From NCBI GenBank assembly GCA_947471745.1, contig CANJKZ010000262.1, positions 1,124,501 to 1,188,500 on the forward strand: 64,000 bases of DNA, read 5' to 3'. This stretch comes from Closterium sp. Naga37s-1. Its lineage: Eukaryota > Streptophyta > Zygnematophyceae > Desmidiales > Closteriaceae. Shown in pieces: positions 23,686 to 36,533 of this stretch (its first letter is position 1; each line of letters starts with the position of its first letter). The notes beneath the pieces are model-generated. The model did not search any database. It had not been told where the DNA came from and worked only from the letters and a program-made list of their open reading frames with translations. A program made the position numbers and the translations under genes.

Positions 23686-23790
23686 TGTTAGAATCCTAGG
23701 CAAAAGTGATTTGGACTATCGAGAGAGTTGGTACAAAGAAGAAACCTGAGGGGTTGTACCCTACAGTGAGTACCCCACTAAAGCCTACCT
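23686..23790 (-). repeat. 5' LTR of Copia B, truncated
   Basis: Matches the left LTR for about 105 of 135 bp, with a few substitutions. Similarity stops at 23790. Confidence 0.85.
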
Positions 23791-24153
23791 AGCGTAGCGT
23801 AGCTCCTGTTACACCTGATCCTCCATGAACCGCTGACGTTGTTAATTGCCGCTGGTTCCCTGTGGCGACCCGAAACCAGCAGCATTCACTCTCCCTCCTG
23901 TCGTTGCGTCGTCCAGCAAAGGTCCGCAACCGGCCCCCAATCTAGAGCCTGCACCAGCGGCGTTCACTCTCCCACCCGCCATCGCGTCGTCGAGTAAAGG
24001 CCCTCCCTCAGCAATTGGTAGCAGCGGCTTCAACCATGCCGCTCCCGCGTCTGAGGGACGTTCGGCAAAGAAAGCGCGCACGATCTTGCTCAGGGGAAAG
24101 TTCCAGCAGAGCACGCTAACGTTCGGCGGTGTGCGCATGCCACCACCAGAGGC

Positions 24154-24312
24154 TGTCAAAACATTTTTATGTTTATATGTTTCTAGGTTGTGTAGGGGTT
24201 ATCCCTAGAGGGTACAACTAGTTTTCCTCGACACTCTTGTACCCCCCCTCCTTACCTAATCGACATCATTTCTTCCTACTTAATTACTAGCACCTAGTTC
24301 CTGATTCTAACA
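24154..24312 (+). repeat. 5' LTR of Copia C
   Basis: 159 bp, TG...CA ends, followed by the primer region at 24313. Confidence 0.95.
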
Positions 24313-24399
24313 TGGTATCACGAGTAGGTCCCGTCGTAGGACCGAAATTTTCTTAAGGGCCCACCGCTAGTCTTACCCTACCCGTTCGTTTTGCCCTGC

Positions 24400-25800
24400 C
24401 CACTCAGTCGCGACCTGCTGCCCGCTAGCGCCGCCCTACCTAGCGATATCGCGATTGCCCTGCCCATACCCGCGCGCTGTCGCGCTGCCTTGTGCGCCCG
24501 CCCACCTGCTGCCCAGAACGCTGCTCGCGTCGCCCCGCGCGCAGCTCGCATTGCCCTGCGCGCTGCCCTGCGCCGTTCGCGAGCGCCCGCACGCTGCCCG
24601 CGCACCTCGGCCCGCATTGCATGCGCCCGCCCTGCGCCACTTGCGTGCGCCCTGCCTGAGCCGCCTGCGTGCTACTCTGCAGCCTGGCCGCCCTCCCTGC
24701 AGCCTGCACTGCAGCCTGCCTTGCACGCTACACCGCATGCACTGCCCTACCTGCACGAACTGCCAGCGCTGCCCACTGCTGCGCCACTGCTGCACCGCCG
24801 CCCACCCACTGCCCAGCACTGCCGCCGGTGCTGCTGCCCTGTCTGCGCTGCTGCTGCTGCCTGCGCTACTGCTGCTTGCACTGGCTTCACTGCCACTCAG
24901 CAGCTACTGCTGCCGCCCTTGCCTTGCTGTAGAGGCTACTGCTGTTACAGCCGCTGGTGCCAGCCGCCGCAACAGCCCCTGCTAGTGCCTCTACCGCCCC
25001 TCCTGCTGTCGCTACAGCCCCTGCTGCTGCCGCTCCAGCCCCTGTTACTGCAGCTACAGCCCTGCTGGTGCAGCTACAGCCCTTGCTGTTGCTGCTACAG
25101 CCCTTGCTGCTGCCGCTACAGCCCCTGCTGCTGCCGCTCCAGCCCCTGTTACTGCAGCTACAGCCCTGCTGGTGCAGCTACAGCCCTTGATGCTGCCGCT
25201 ACAGCCTTGCTGCTGCTGCTACAACCCTTGCTGCTGCTGCTACAGCCCCTGTTACTGCAGCTACAGCCCTGCTGGTGCAGCTACAGCCCTTGCTGCTGCC
25301 GCTACAGCCCTTGCTGCTTCTGCTACAGCCCCTGCTGCTGCCGCTCCAGCCCCTGTTACTGCAGCTACAGCCCTGCTGCTGCAGCTACAGCCCTTGCTGC
25401 TGCAGCTACAGCCCTTGCTGCTGCCGCTACAACCCTTGTTGCTGCCGCTCCAGCCCCTGTTACTGCAGCTACAGCCCTTGCTGCTGCCACTACAGCCCTT
25501 ACTGCTGCCGCTACAGCCCTTGCTGCTGCCGCTACAGCCCTTGCTGCTGCCACTACAGCCCTTGCTGCTGCCGCTACAGCCCTTGCTGCTGCTGCTACAG
25601 CCCTTGCTGCTGCCTGCTACTGCTGCTAAGTGCTGCTACTTACTGCAGCTGCTGCTCCTTGCTGCTGCTGCTACTTGCTGCAGCTGTCGCTCCTTGCTGC
25701 TGCTGCTCCTTGCTGTTGCTGCTACTTGCTGCTGCTGCTCTCTACGGCCACTGCTGCTGCAACTCCTCTTGCTGCTGCTGCGGCTACGATTACTGCACCT
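24400..25800 (+). repeat. repetitive leader of Copia C
   Basis: First GC-rich sequence (to about 24960), then some thirty degenerate copies of a 21- to 24-bp motif, ctacagcccttgctgctgcc. Long Leu/Gln/Pro or Ala/Thr frames run through it on the + strand, and one is in frame with the gag ATG at 25801, but they look like by-products of the repeat. Confidence 0.8.
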
Positions 25801-26258
25801 ATGTCTAACTTCTCAGTTCTTACGTTTGACGCTGAGGGTCGTGCGATTAACGTTGATGTTTGGCTCGATGATCTTCAGCTGTACCTGCAGAGCGAGGCTA
25901 GGGACGGAATTTCACTGTTCGTGCATACCGAAGGAACCCTCCCACCTCCAGCTGCTACAGCGGTAGAGGATCATTCGAAGTGGCTCATGCGTGACGCCAC
26001 TGCCGGCCTTACTGTCCGCAACCATCTGCCTGTAGCTGAGCGTGCACACTTTAGCCAGCAGAAAACAACCAAGGCCCTCTATGACGCTGTAGTAGCTCGC
26101 TACTCCTCCCCAGCTACTGCTTCCCTAGGCCGTCTCATGCTGCCGTACCTCCATCCCAAGCTAGCTGATTTCCACACTATCTCTGACCTCTTTACCCACC
26201 TCCGCTCTAGTGAGGCTCGCTACCGTGCCGTTCTCAAGCCGGCCTTCCTCGCTGCGAA

Positions 26259-26286
26259 CCCCCCCCCCCCCCCCCCCCCCCCCCCC
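26259..26286 (+). repeat. 28-bp homopolymer C run in gag of C
   Basis: Sits at the homologous gag site of the 30-bp run in Copia B. The gag frame is disturbed after it. Confidence 0.95.
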
Positions 26287-29200
26287 GCTATATATGATAC
26301 TGTACTTCCTTGTCACTCGTCTCCCCGACTCCCTTCGCACTGTCCGGGACTAGTTCCTAGCCCTTGACCCTACATAGATCACACTTGACTCGCTCGAGAA
26401 GTCCCTTCTCGAGGCCGAGAAGAGCACTGTCGCTGTCGCTGCCTCTCGTGGCACTCCCCGCTCCCCCTTCTTTGAAGGGTGTACTCCCTCCCCTCTCCTC
26501 CCCTCAGTTGCTACTGCTGCTGCTGTCGACCTCCTTGGTGCTGAGGAGGTTAGTGCTGCGTCTGCTTCCGGTGGAAGGCGCAACAACAGCAAGGGCAAAG
26601 GGGGCAAGGGGGGTGGGGGTGGCACCAGCAATGGAGGTGGCGGGGATGGAGGCGGTGGGGGTGGCTCTGGGGGTGGCGGCAGTGGAGGCGGACGGGGTGG
26701 TGGAGGCAGCGGGGGTGGTGGAGGCGGCGGGGGTGGTGGAGGTGGTCGGGGTGGAGCTGTCAAGGGTGGAGGCCGTGGTGGATCAGCTCGTGGCGTTGGT
26801 GGCCATGTACAGCAGCTGCAGCGCCTCTCGGACAACCCCACCCCTTAGCAGCTTCGTTAGTGGGTTGTCCAGCGTGTTTCCCCTGGGGGCTCTGGTCGCT
26901 GCCCGTACGTCAGGCGCACTGGGAAGCTGAAGGGGCAGCCCTCCGAGTACCGCTGCTTCGGTTGTCTTGAGGATGCCTGGGTGGATGAGTACGGGAATGA
27001 GGCGATTGTTCCCAACTGGCTGAAACTGCAGGGGATGGGAGTCGATGTGTATGCTCTTGACTTTGTTTAGATCAACAAGGCTATCTATGCTATGTATGTG
27101 ACTGAGCTTAGTGATGAGGGTGCGTGTTACTCGTGTGTACCTGGTGATGCTGGTGTCGCTGCTACTGCTCTAGGTGCTAGTGAGTCTGCTGCCTCCGCTG
27201 AGGCCCTTCACACTTTCACTTGACTCAGGCGCGTCTCATTGTTTCTTTCGTGACTGCACCACACTCACACCACTAGCTACACCAGTACCAGTCTCACTGG
27301 CCGACCCCACTGGGGGCCCAGTAGTCGCACGAGCCTCCACTGTCCTTCCGTGTCCGGCAGTCCCCTCTGGTTCTCTGTCAGGTCTCCACAAACTTGGTGA
27401 GCAACGCTGCTCTTTAGGATGTATGGGTTGACACCTTTACTCCAGGAGGGCAACGTGTGGCGATCTGTACGTGCTCCCGGACTGGCCGTCACCTAGCCAC
27501 GTTCACTCGACAGCCTGGGTCTAGTCTGTACACACTGACCACTGCGTCTGCACAGGTGGCTGAGTCAGGTCAGGTGACTGCGTCGAGTCAGGTGTCTGCG
27601 TCTGGTCAGCTTGCAGCGTCCTGTTCGTGTCGGGTACTCTCCCACCAGACTCTCCTCTTGTACCACCGCCTTGGTCACCCCTCCCTGCCACGTCTCCGCA
27701 ACATGCACTCCCGTCTCCTTGTCTCTGGGCTTCCCAGGTCCCTGCCCTCCCTCCCGCACTCGCCTGCACCGCCCTGCCTTCCCTGCGTCGAAGGGCGGCA
27801 GCGCGCTGCTCCTCACTCCTCCGAGTTTCCTCCGACCACTGCTCCTCTGCAGACTCTCCACATGGACGTTTGGGGCCCGGCCCCCGTCGGTGGAATGGAC
27901 CAGGAGCGCTACTTCCTGCTGGTTGTTGACGACTACACACGCTACACCACTGTCTTCCCCTTGCGTCGCAAGGCGGACTTCAGCGGTGTTTTGATCCCCT
28001 GGATCCGTGCTACTCATCGCCAGCTGCGCGATCGGTTTAGTCGGGACTTGCCATTCCTGCGTCTGCACTCTGACAGGGGCGGTGAGTTCTCTTCTGACCT
28101 CCTTGCGGAGTTTTGTCGAGACGAGGGCATCCGCCAGTCGTTCACGCTTCCGACCTCTCCTCAGCAAAATGGGATTGCTGAGCGTCGCATTGGCTTGATC
28201 ATGGAGGTTGCTCGTACCTCCATGATCCATGCGGCTGCTCCCCATTTTCTGTGGCCGTTTGCGGTCCGATACGCTGCGCATCAGCTCAACCTCTGGCCCC
28301 GTGTCTCTGAGCCAGAGACCTCGCCCACACTCCGGTGGACGGGGAAGGTTGGAGATGCGTCGGTGTTTCGGGTCAGGGGTGCGCTCTCCCTTGTTCGCGA
28401 TGCCAAAGCGAGCAAGCTCTCCTCTCGCACTCTCCGCTGCGCCTTCCTTGGCTTCCCCACCGACGCCCCGTCGTGGCAGTTCTACCACCCGAGCTCGCGT
28501 CAAGTCTTCTCCTCCCAGGACGTCGCCTTTGACGAGTCTGTCTGTTACTACAGGCTTCACCCGCACGCGTCCCGCCCTGTCCCCCTCGCACCTCTCTTCC
28601 TGGTACCAGTTCCCCCCCCCCCCCCCGGTCGACCCCCTCCCGCCACAGGGTCTTGCTCCCTCAGGTGTGTCTCAGGTAGACCCACCTCCCTTGGTTGAGC
28701 CTTTGGAGATCTCTTCTGACTCCTCTGGCCCAGCTGAGGGGAGTGACCCCGCTGCTGACGACACGGCGGCCACTCGCCGCTCTCCACGCTTGGAGACCCC
28801 CCTTGGTTTTCACCCTAGGCTGTCTTCGCCGCTTCCGCAGCCTGCTACTGTGGACTATGGGGCTGAGACTGCTGATGCTGAGCCTAGGAGTGCTGAGGCA
28901 GAGGGTGAGGGTTCTGGGGGTGCTGCGACTGGGGGTGCTGGTTCTGGGGGTGCTGAGACTGGGGGTGCTGATTCTGGGGGTGCTGCGAGTCCTGGTGGCG
29001 GTGGAGGGTCCAAACCTACTGGTGCTAGAGCTACTACTCCTAGAGGTGGTGTAGGTACTGCTGGAGGTACTAGAGGTGCTGCTGGTGCTGGAGGTACTAG
29101 AGATGCTAGTCCTGGAGGTGTTGGAGCTGCTGGTCCTGGAGGTCCTGCTAGTGCTAGAGGTGCTGGAGGTGCTGCTGGTGCTGGAGGTACTAGCGGTGCT

Positions 29201-29380
29201 ACTGGTGCTGGAGGTACTGGAGCTGCTGGTGCTGTAGGTGCTGGAGCTGCTAGTGCTGGAGGTGCTGGAGGTGCTGGAGGTACTGCTGGTGCTGGAGGTA
29301 CTAGAGGTGCTACTAGTGCTAGAGGTACTGGATCTACTAGTCCTACTGGTCCTAGAGGTGTTGGGGGTGCTGGAGGTACT

Positions 29381-29510
29381 TGTTAGAATGTGAGCGAATG
29401 AATGACTGAACTAGAAAGCAGGTGGGTACATATAGGAAACCTAAAAGTGTTGTACCCTATAAGGACTACCCCACTACAGCCTAAACAGACTATATCATAT
29501 AAGTTTGACA
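29381..29510 (-). repeat. 3' LTR of Copia D
   Basis: 130 bp, TG...CA ends. Same LTR family as E. Confidence 0.95.
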
Positions 29511-29647
29511 CACCCCCATAGGCAAAGTGGGGGAGAACAAGAGGTCACAAGACCAGTCAAGAAAGGCAAAGCAAGCTCAGGGTGGATCACAAAGTCACCA
29601 CGCAGTCTGAGCACAAGCAAATGGCCACAAGGCCAGTTCACATGCAG
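29511..29647 (-). promoter_or_regulatory. conserved 3' noncoding block (D)
   Basis: 137 bp, matching the blocks of A, B and E in length, with the same polypurine hairpin. Confidence 0.7.
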
Positions 29648-29739
29648 AGTTATATAAAGGAGAACAAACAATACAGTGAACACAACCTAGCAAGTGTAAG
29701 CATGCAAGTATATGTATAAAGAGTACAGTACAAGCAGAG

Positions 29740-32700
29740 TCAAGAAGAAAGCAAGTGAGGCACAGTAGGTACAAGGCCTAACACAGTACAGAAACGCTGA
29801 TGATCACAAGGCTGAAGTGCCTTGGTGAAAACATCAGCAGTGTTGGCCTGCGAGGCCACGTAAGCAAGACGAAGCTGGCCACGCTGCTGCAACTCTCGAG
29901 CAAGGAAGTAGCGCAGAGCAATGTGCTTCGTTCTGTGCTCCAGTCTGTGTTTCTGACACAAGGCCAGCATGGCCTTGTTGTCGACGTACAGAAGTGGAGG
30001 AGAACGAGGCGCCTCTCCCAAGTCGGTCAGCAGGTAGGTGAGCCAGCGTAGCTCCTGTGCAGCCATGGCCCCAGCGTAGATCTCAGCCTCACAACTGGAG
30101 CTGAGAACAGAAGAAGAGCGGGTAGACCACCAAGAGACAGAACTGGAGCCAAGACTGAAGGTGTAACCCTGTGACGACCGCTGCGTAGTCAAGTCGTCAA
30201 CCCAGGAGGCGTCAGCGTGACCAGTGAGGACAACTCGAGCCCGTCCTCCAAGCACGAGCCCCATGCCCGATGTACTGCACAAGTATCGCAACACCCTCTT
30301 CGCAGCATCCCAGTGCACTTTTCGGTGCCTGCCGGGAGCCACGTAACGAGCCAGAAGGCTGAGAGGGTATGCGAGGTCAGGTCGTGTGCAAGTCATCAGG
30401 TACATGAGGCAGCCCACAAGCTCTGGATACGGGCCACTCGGCTCTACGGACTCGTCCGAAGGTGGAGCTGAGAGCGAGTGACCGGTAGGCAGAGGAGTGG
30501 ACTGTGGCGAGGAGTACGTGAAGCCGAAGCGCTGAAGGACCTGCTGCACCATGTGTGACTGAGTCAAGGTAATGGTGCGCTGTGCTCTGTCACGGGTGAT
30601 CCGCAAGCCAAGATAGCTTGTCAGCTCACCCAGGTCTGTGCACGTGTGTCTCTTCTGCAGCTCGGACTTCACGTGGGCGAGTGCCTCAGTGTCAGCAGTA
30701 GCAAAGACGAGGTCGTCTACGTACACGAGAACGTAGAACGGCGGCAGAGTAGTGTCAATGCGTAAAAACGGAGAAGGGTCAGAAGTGGAAGGGGCGAAAC
30801 CAAGAGCAGCAAGAGTCGTCCTGAGTGTGTCGTGCCACTCACGGGGTGCCTGGCGGAGACCGTAGACTGGCCGCCGGAGGCTCCACTGGGTACCAGCAGG
30901 AAACGACCCAGTGAAGCCAGGTGGGCGACGCAGCCAAATCTCCTCGTGCAGGCTGCCCTGTAGGAAGGCTGTGCTGAAGTCAAGCGAGTGGAGCTCGTAG
31001 TCACGCTGAGCAGCAACGTGCAACAGTACCCGAAGAGTGGTCATCTTCGGGGTAGGGGAGAAGGTCTGAAAGAAGTCAACTCCCTGTCGCTGACTGAAGC
31101 CACGTGCAACGTAACGCGCCTTGAAGGCAGGCGGAGAACCCGGCGGCCGCTTCACCCTGAAGATCCACATGCCACTGACGATGTTCGCCCCAAGTGGGGG
31201 AACCTCGTCTACGTAGGTGCCTGTGGACTTCCAGGAAGCCACCTCGGCGTCCATGGCTGCCTGCCACTGAGAGGAGTAGGGACCCTCTATCGCCTCTGCG
31301 TAAGAGCGCGGGGTCGGGATGTCTGGTGCATCCGGGTCTCCCTCAGGGGCAAGCAGCATGGACACGAGATGAGGTACTGTAGCGGCAAAGCACTCAAACT
31401 CCTCCTGTCTGTCCTCAAGAACGTCCGTGCTAAGAGCACACTCACCCCCGACGGACGGAGGACAGACAGACGCAGACTCAGCAACAAGACTAGTGGCGTA
31501 GTCTAGGCGACAAGCTGCAGCAAAGTCAACCAGCTCAGCAACAAGAGCAGACGCAGCAGTGGACTCAAACAGAGGGTCAGTGACAGCAGTGGCCAGAAAG
31601 CGCGAGACAGCTGGACTAGCAGCACGTAGGGAGTCAGACCCAGGGTCCGGACCGGCAGGAAGAGAGGACGCAGGAGGAGACGGCAGAGGGACACGCTGTG
31701 GAGAAGTGGAAGGACGCAGAGTCATAGAGTGAGTGCCAGGGACAAGAGGAGGACGCGGACGCGAAACACGACCAGCGCGAACAGTACGGACAGGCGACGT
31801 AGAACGAGACTCAGGCGACACAGGACGTGACTCAGGCTCACGACGCTCCGTAAGACCTCTAGTCGGTCCAGAGTAAGGAGAGGGACCAGGCAGTGGAGAG
31901 GCCGGCGGTAACTGCGACTGGGACTGGACAGGCGGTGGACTCAGGAAAGGAGGAGGAGGACCAGGAGAAGGCGGGGAACCAAGAACCTGCTGAAGGAGTG
32001 GAACGTAGTACGGCCGCGGCCGCGCAGCGCCTCCAGAAACAGCAGAGACAGAACCGGTACCCTCAGCCCCAGGGTCTCCAGTCCCAGCAGCACCTCCAGC
32101 AGCTCCAGCAGCTCCAGCACCAGCAGCACCTCCAGCAGCTCCAGCACCAGCAGCACCGCCAGTAGCTCCAGCAGCACCTGCAGCAGCTCCAGCAGCTCTA
32201 GCACCAGCAGCACCTCCAGCACCAGCAGCACCTCCAGCAGCTCCAGCAGCTCCAGCACCAGCAGCACCTCCAGCAGCTCCAGCAGCTCCAGTAGCTCCAG
32301 CACCAGTAGCACCTCCAGCACCAGCAGCACCTCCAGCAGCTCCAGCAGCACCTCTAGCAGCTCCAGCAGCTCCAGCACCAGCAGCACCTCCAGCAGCTCC
32401 AGCAGCTCCAGCAGCACCAGCACCAGCACCAGCAGCACCTCGACAGCGCCGAGAGTACCACTCACGAAGCTGCTGTGGAGAGAGGGGCTCCTGCCGCGAC
32501 GGGACACCTAGAGCACCTCCAGACTCAGCACGCGCAGGCTCAGCACCTCCAGACGCAGTACCCTCAGGCTCTACACGCCCAGGCTCAGCACCCCTAGGCT
32601 CAGCACGCCCAGACTCAGCACCCCCAGGCTCCACACGCTCAGGCTCAGCACCCCCAGTCCCCGCACCCCCAGTCTCAGCACCCCTAGCAGCACCTGAGTC

Positions 32701-35691
32701 GACAGCTACCTCGACCGGCTCGGCAGGGTCTACCTGGGACACACCTGAGGGGGCAGGACCCTGGGGGGGGAGGGGGTCTACCGGGGGAGTACCTGGTGCT
32801 AGGAAGAGCGGCGGGGGGGGGAGAGAGGCAGTGCGGTAGGGAAAGAGACGGTAGTAAGACACCGACTCGTCAAACGTGACGTCCTGAGAGGACAGAACAC
32901 GACGCGAGGTGGGGTGGTAGAACTGCCACCCGGGTGCGTCAGGAGGGAAGCCAAGGAAGACACAGGGAATGGCACGGGAGGACAGCTTGTCCGCTGAAGT
33001 ATCGCGGACAAAAGCTCGAGATCCCCAGACACAGAACGCGGACGCATCACCAACCTTCCCCGTCCACCGCAGAGTAGGTGTGGTCTCCGGCAAGGAGACA
33101 CGAGGCTGAAGGTTGATCTGATGCGCAGCGTACTGAACCGCGAACAGCCACAGAAAATGGGGAGCAGCCGCATGGATCATGACCATGCCAATGCGGCGCT
33201 CAGCAATCCCATTTTGCTGTGGGGAGGCCGGAAGCGTGAACGTCTGGCGGATGCCCTCCGCATGACAGAAGGCCCTCCGGAGGTCGGAGGAAAACTCACC
33301 ACCTCTGTCTGAGTGCAAACGCAGAACAGGAAGGTCCGAGCCGAAACTCTCGCTGAGCTAGCGACGAGCACCGCGGATCCAGTCGACCAACACCTCAGGG
33401 ACCTCACCCTTGCTGCGCAAGGGGAAGACTGTGGTGTAACGCGAGTAGTCGTCAACGACCAGCAGGAAGTAACGCTCGTGACACTGTCCACGGACGCGGG
33501 CTGGGCCCCACACGTCCATGTGAAGAGTCTGCAGAGGAGCCTCAGTCGGAGGGAACGTGGAGGAGTGAGGAGCGGCGCACTGCCGGCCCTCGACACAGGG
33601 AACACAGGTAGGGGCAGGCCCCGGAGGAAGGGGAGGGAGGGACCGGGGTAGACCCGAGACAAGGGTACGGGAGGCCATACCTCGAAGACGAGGCAGGGAG
33701 GGGTGACCAAGGCGGTGGTGCCAAAGGAGAGTCTCGTGCGACAGAGGACGACACGAGCAGGGGGCAGACGCAGGACTAGACCTGGACGCGGCAGCAAACA
33801 CCTGACTAGACGCAGCTACCTGACCAGACGCAGAGACCGGAGGAGGCGCAGTAGTCAGTGTGTACAGACTCGACCCTGGCCGACGGGTGAACGTGGCCAG
33901 GTGGCGGCCCGTCCGAGAGCAAGTGCAGTGGGTCACACGCTGACATCCAGGGGCGAACTGGTCAACCCACGCATCCTGGAGGTCAGCTCCACTCACCAAG
34001 TTCGTAGAGAACGAGGGGAGGTGGAGTCCCGACAGCAAGCTCGACGGGGCCGCAGGACACGGTAGAACCGTGGAAGAGTGCGCAAGGACTGGGCCCCCAG
34101 AGGGGTCAGCAAGGGAGACTGCGACAGGCCGACTGAGCGGCGTGAGTGTGGTGCTGTCTCTAAAGAAAGAGCGCGAAGCACCAGAGTCAAGTGTGAAAGT
34201 GTGCAAGGCCTCAGTAGGTGCAGTACCAGAGAGAGCAGACTCACCAGCACCTGGAGCAGCAGACTCACCAGTACCTGGAGCAGCAGACGCACTAGCACCT
34301 AGAGCAGCAGCCTCAATGCCCGGGTCGGGCGGGACACTCAGGTAACAGTCACCCTCAGCACTATCAGTCAAAGCATACATGGCAGCAAGGATAGCATCGA
34401 AATCAAGATCAAAGATAGCCACATTCTGCAGAAGCAGATCATGCCAGCGAGGGAGCTCAATAGCGTCAGGAAATTGGGCACGCCAGGCGTCAGTCAAGCG
34501 ACCGAAGCAGCGCTGCGTAGTGTGTGGCAGCCCACACGCCTCCCCACGACGACTGCCGGTGCGAAGAACGTAAGTGCAGGGACCAGCACCCCCAGACCTC
34601 CCACGCCCAGCGTACCACTCACGAAGCTGCTGGGCCGACGGGGTCTCACGGGAGCGCGGCTGCTGCTGGTGCTGGCTACCACCAAAGCCTCCACGCTGCG
34701 CGGCTGCACCTCGACCAACACCACCGCCGCCACCACCTCCACCACCGCTGCCGCTGCCTCCACCACCTCCGCCGCTGCCTCCACCACCTCCACCGCCGCC
34801 ACTGAAGCCCCCACTCCCGGTACCACCCCCACCTCCACCGCCACCCCCTCCGCCTCCTCCACCTCCTCCACCGCCTCCCCCGCTGCCCCCTCCACCACCC
34901 TTGCTCCCCTTGCCCTTGCTGTTGCGGCGTCTCCCACTAGGGGCAGACGCAGCTCCGACCTCCTCAGTGCCAACGAGGTCGACAGTAGCAGCAGAAGCAA
35001 CAGAGGGGAGAAGGGGGACAGGGGAACACCCCTCAAAGAAAGGGGTGCGACGGTCGCCGCGAGAAGCACCTACAGCTAAGATACTCTTCTCAGCTGCAGC
35101 AAGGCGCTCCTCTAGCAGGTCGACAGTCAGCTCGGTGGGGCAAAGGGAGAGAAAGTGGTCCCTGACTGAAGAAAGGGAGTCAGGGAGGCGGGTGACTAGG
35201 TAGTAAAGGGTGATGTACATGGGGGGGGGGGTCTTGGCACAGAACTCAGTGGGAAGGGCAGCGCGGTAGCGGGCGTCACTAGTGCGGAGGTGAGCAACTA
35301 GGTCAGCGACTGTGGCAAAGGCGGCAAGGTCAGGGAAAAGGTACAGCAGCATGAGGCGGCTGAGGGCAGCAGTGGCTGGGGAGGAGTAGCGCGCAACTAC
35401 AGCGTCGTACAAAGACTGATCAGTCTTGTACTGGCCAAAATGCGCGCGCTCAGCAGGCGGCAGGTGACTACGAACAGCAAGACGAGCAACAGCGTCACGA
35501 GTGGTCCACTGCGAGCGAACCGTACTGTCAGCAGTGGCAGCAGGAGCAGTAGAAACACCGGACGTGTGATCGAAAAGGGATACCCCATCCCTAGAATCAC
35601 ACTGAAGAAAGAGCTGCAGGTCGTCAACCCACATGTCAAAGTCAACTGCACGCCCCTCAGCATCAAAGGTGAGAACAGTAGGGCTAGCCAT
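29740..35691 (-). pseudogene. gag-pol of Copia D, nearly intact
   Basis: One frame from ATG 35691 (MASPTVLTFDAEGRA) to the stop at 29740, about 1980 codons. It is interrupted only by TAG at 33358-33360 in GARR*LSESF, where element E reads GARRQLSESF. Gag has three Pro codons at the homopolymer site, then a poly-Gly stretch and C-X13-C-X3-H-X4-C. Protease LDSGAS, integrase HHCC and D,D,E motifs, a Gly/Ala linker, reverse transcriptase (YVDDL) and RNase H (YVDNKAMLALC) all follow. A 7-residue deletion removes DVARTS in the integrase compared with A, C and E. This is the least damaged copy of its superfamily here, and a candidate for recent activity if the TAG is recent. Confidence 0.93.
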
Positions 35692-35759
35692 AGTAGTAGT
35701 AGCAGCAGTAGCAGTAGAAGCAGTGGCAGCAGAAGCAGAGCAGGCAAAAGGGCAGCGCG

Positions 35760-36470
35760 GCTCGGCTCGTCAGCAGGGGGCCGCATCAGCATGGGCCGCG
35801 CCAGCAGGGCCGCGTCAGCAAGGGGGCCGCGTCAGCAGGGGGGGGGGGCCGCGTCAGCAGGGGGCCGCGTCAGCAGGGGCCGTGCCAGCAGGGCCGGGCC
35901 GTGACAGTAGGGGCCGCGCCAGTAGGGGTGGCGTCGGCAGGGGGCCGCGACAGCAGGTGGGGGGGGGGGGCGCGTCAGCAGCGGTCGCGCCAGCAGGGGC
36001 CGCGCCAGTAGGGGGCCGCGTCAACAGGGGGGCCGCGTCAGCAGGGGGCCGCGTCAGCAGGGGCCGCGCCAGCAGGGCCGGGCCGTGACAGTAGGGGCCG
36101 CGCCAGTAGGGGTGGCGACGGCAGGGGGTCGCGACAGCAGGGGGGGCCGCGTCAGCAGTGGTCGCGCCAGCAGGGGCCGCGCCAGCAGGGGGGCGCGTCA
36201 GCAGGGGCCGCGTCAGCAGGGGCCGCGCCAGCAGGGGGCCGCGTCAGTAGGGGCCGCGCTAGCAGGGGCCGCGTCAGCAGGGGGCCGCGACGGGCTAGGG
36301 CCGCGACGGGCAGTAGGGGCCGCGACGGGCAGTAGGGGCCGCGACGGGCTAGGGCCGCGACGGGCAGTAGGGGCCGCTACGGGCCGTAGGGGTCGCGTCC
36401 AGCAGGGGCCGGGACGGGCGACAAAGGGGCCACGACGGGCAGGGCGCGATGCGTGCTTCGGGCAGGGCAG
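35760..36470 (-). repeat. repetitive leader of Copia D
   Basis: Made of about 15- to 17-bp units such as gccgcgtcagcagggg and gccgcgccagcagggg, ending in gccgcgacgggcagtagg units. Same motif as the leader of E on the other strand. Confidence 0.85.
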
Positions 36471-36533
36471 GAAAAAAAAAATTGTGGTGGGCCCTTAAAA
36501 ACGTTCCCACTAGGGAACCTGCTCAGAATACCA

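Larger units (their letters stand above)
16901..23790 (-). mobile_element. Copia-type LTR retrotransposon B, right LTR truncated
   Basis: Left LTR 16901-17035 (135 bp) is complete. The right one matches it from 23686 for only about 105 bp, to 23790, and then changes abruptly, so the transcription-start end of the element is lost. No target duplication could be found because of this. The primer region on the minus strand reads TGGCATCTAGATC, unlike the initiator-Met site of A. Confidence 0.85.

Noticed and set aside
24955-25800. Long frames coding Leu-Gln-Pro or Cys-Tyr-Ser repeats
   Set aside because: They follow the period of the C leader repeat and appear in all three frames at once; no domain or start context supports a protein.
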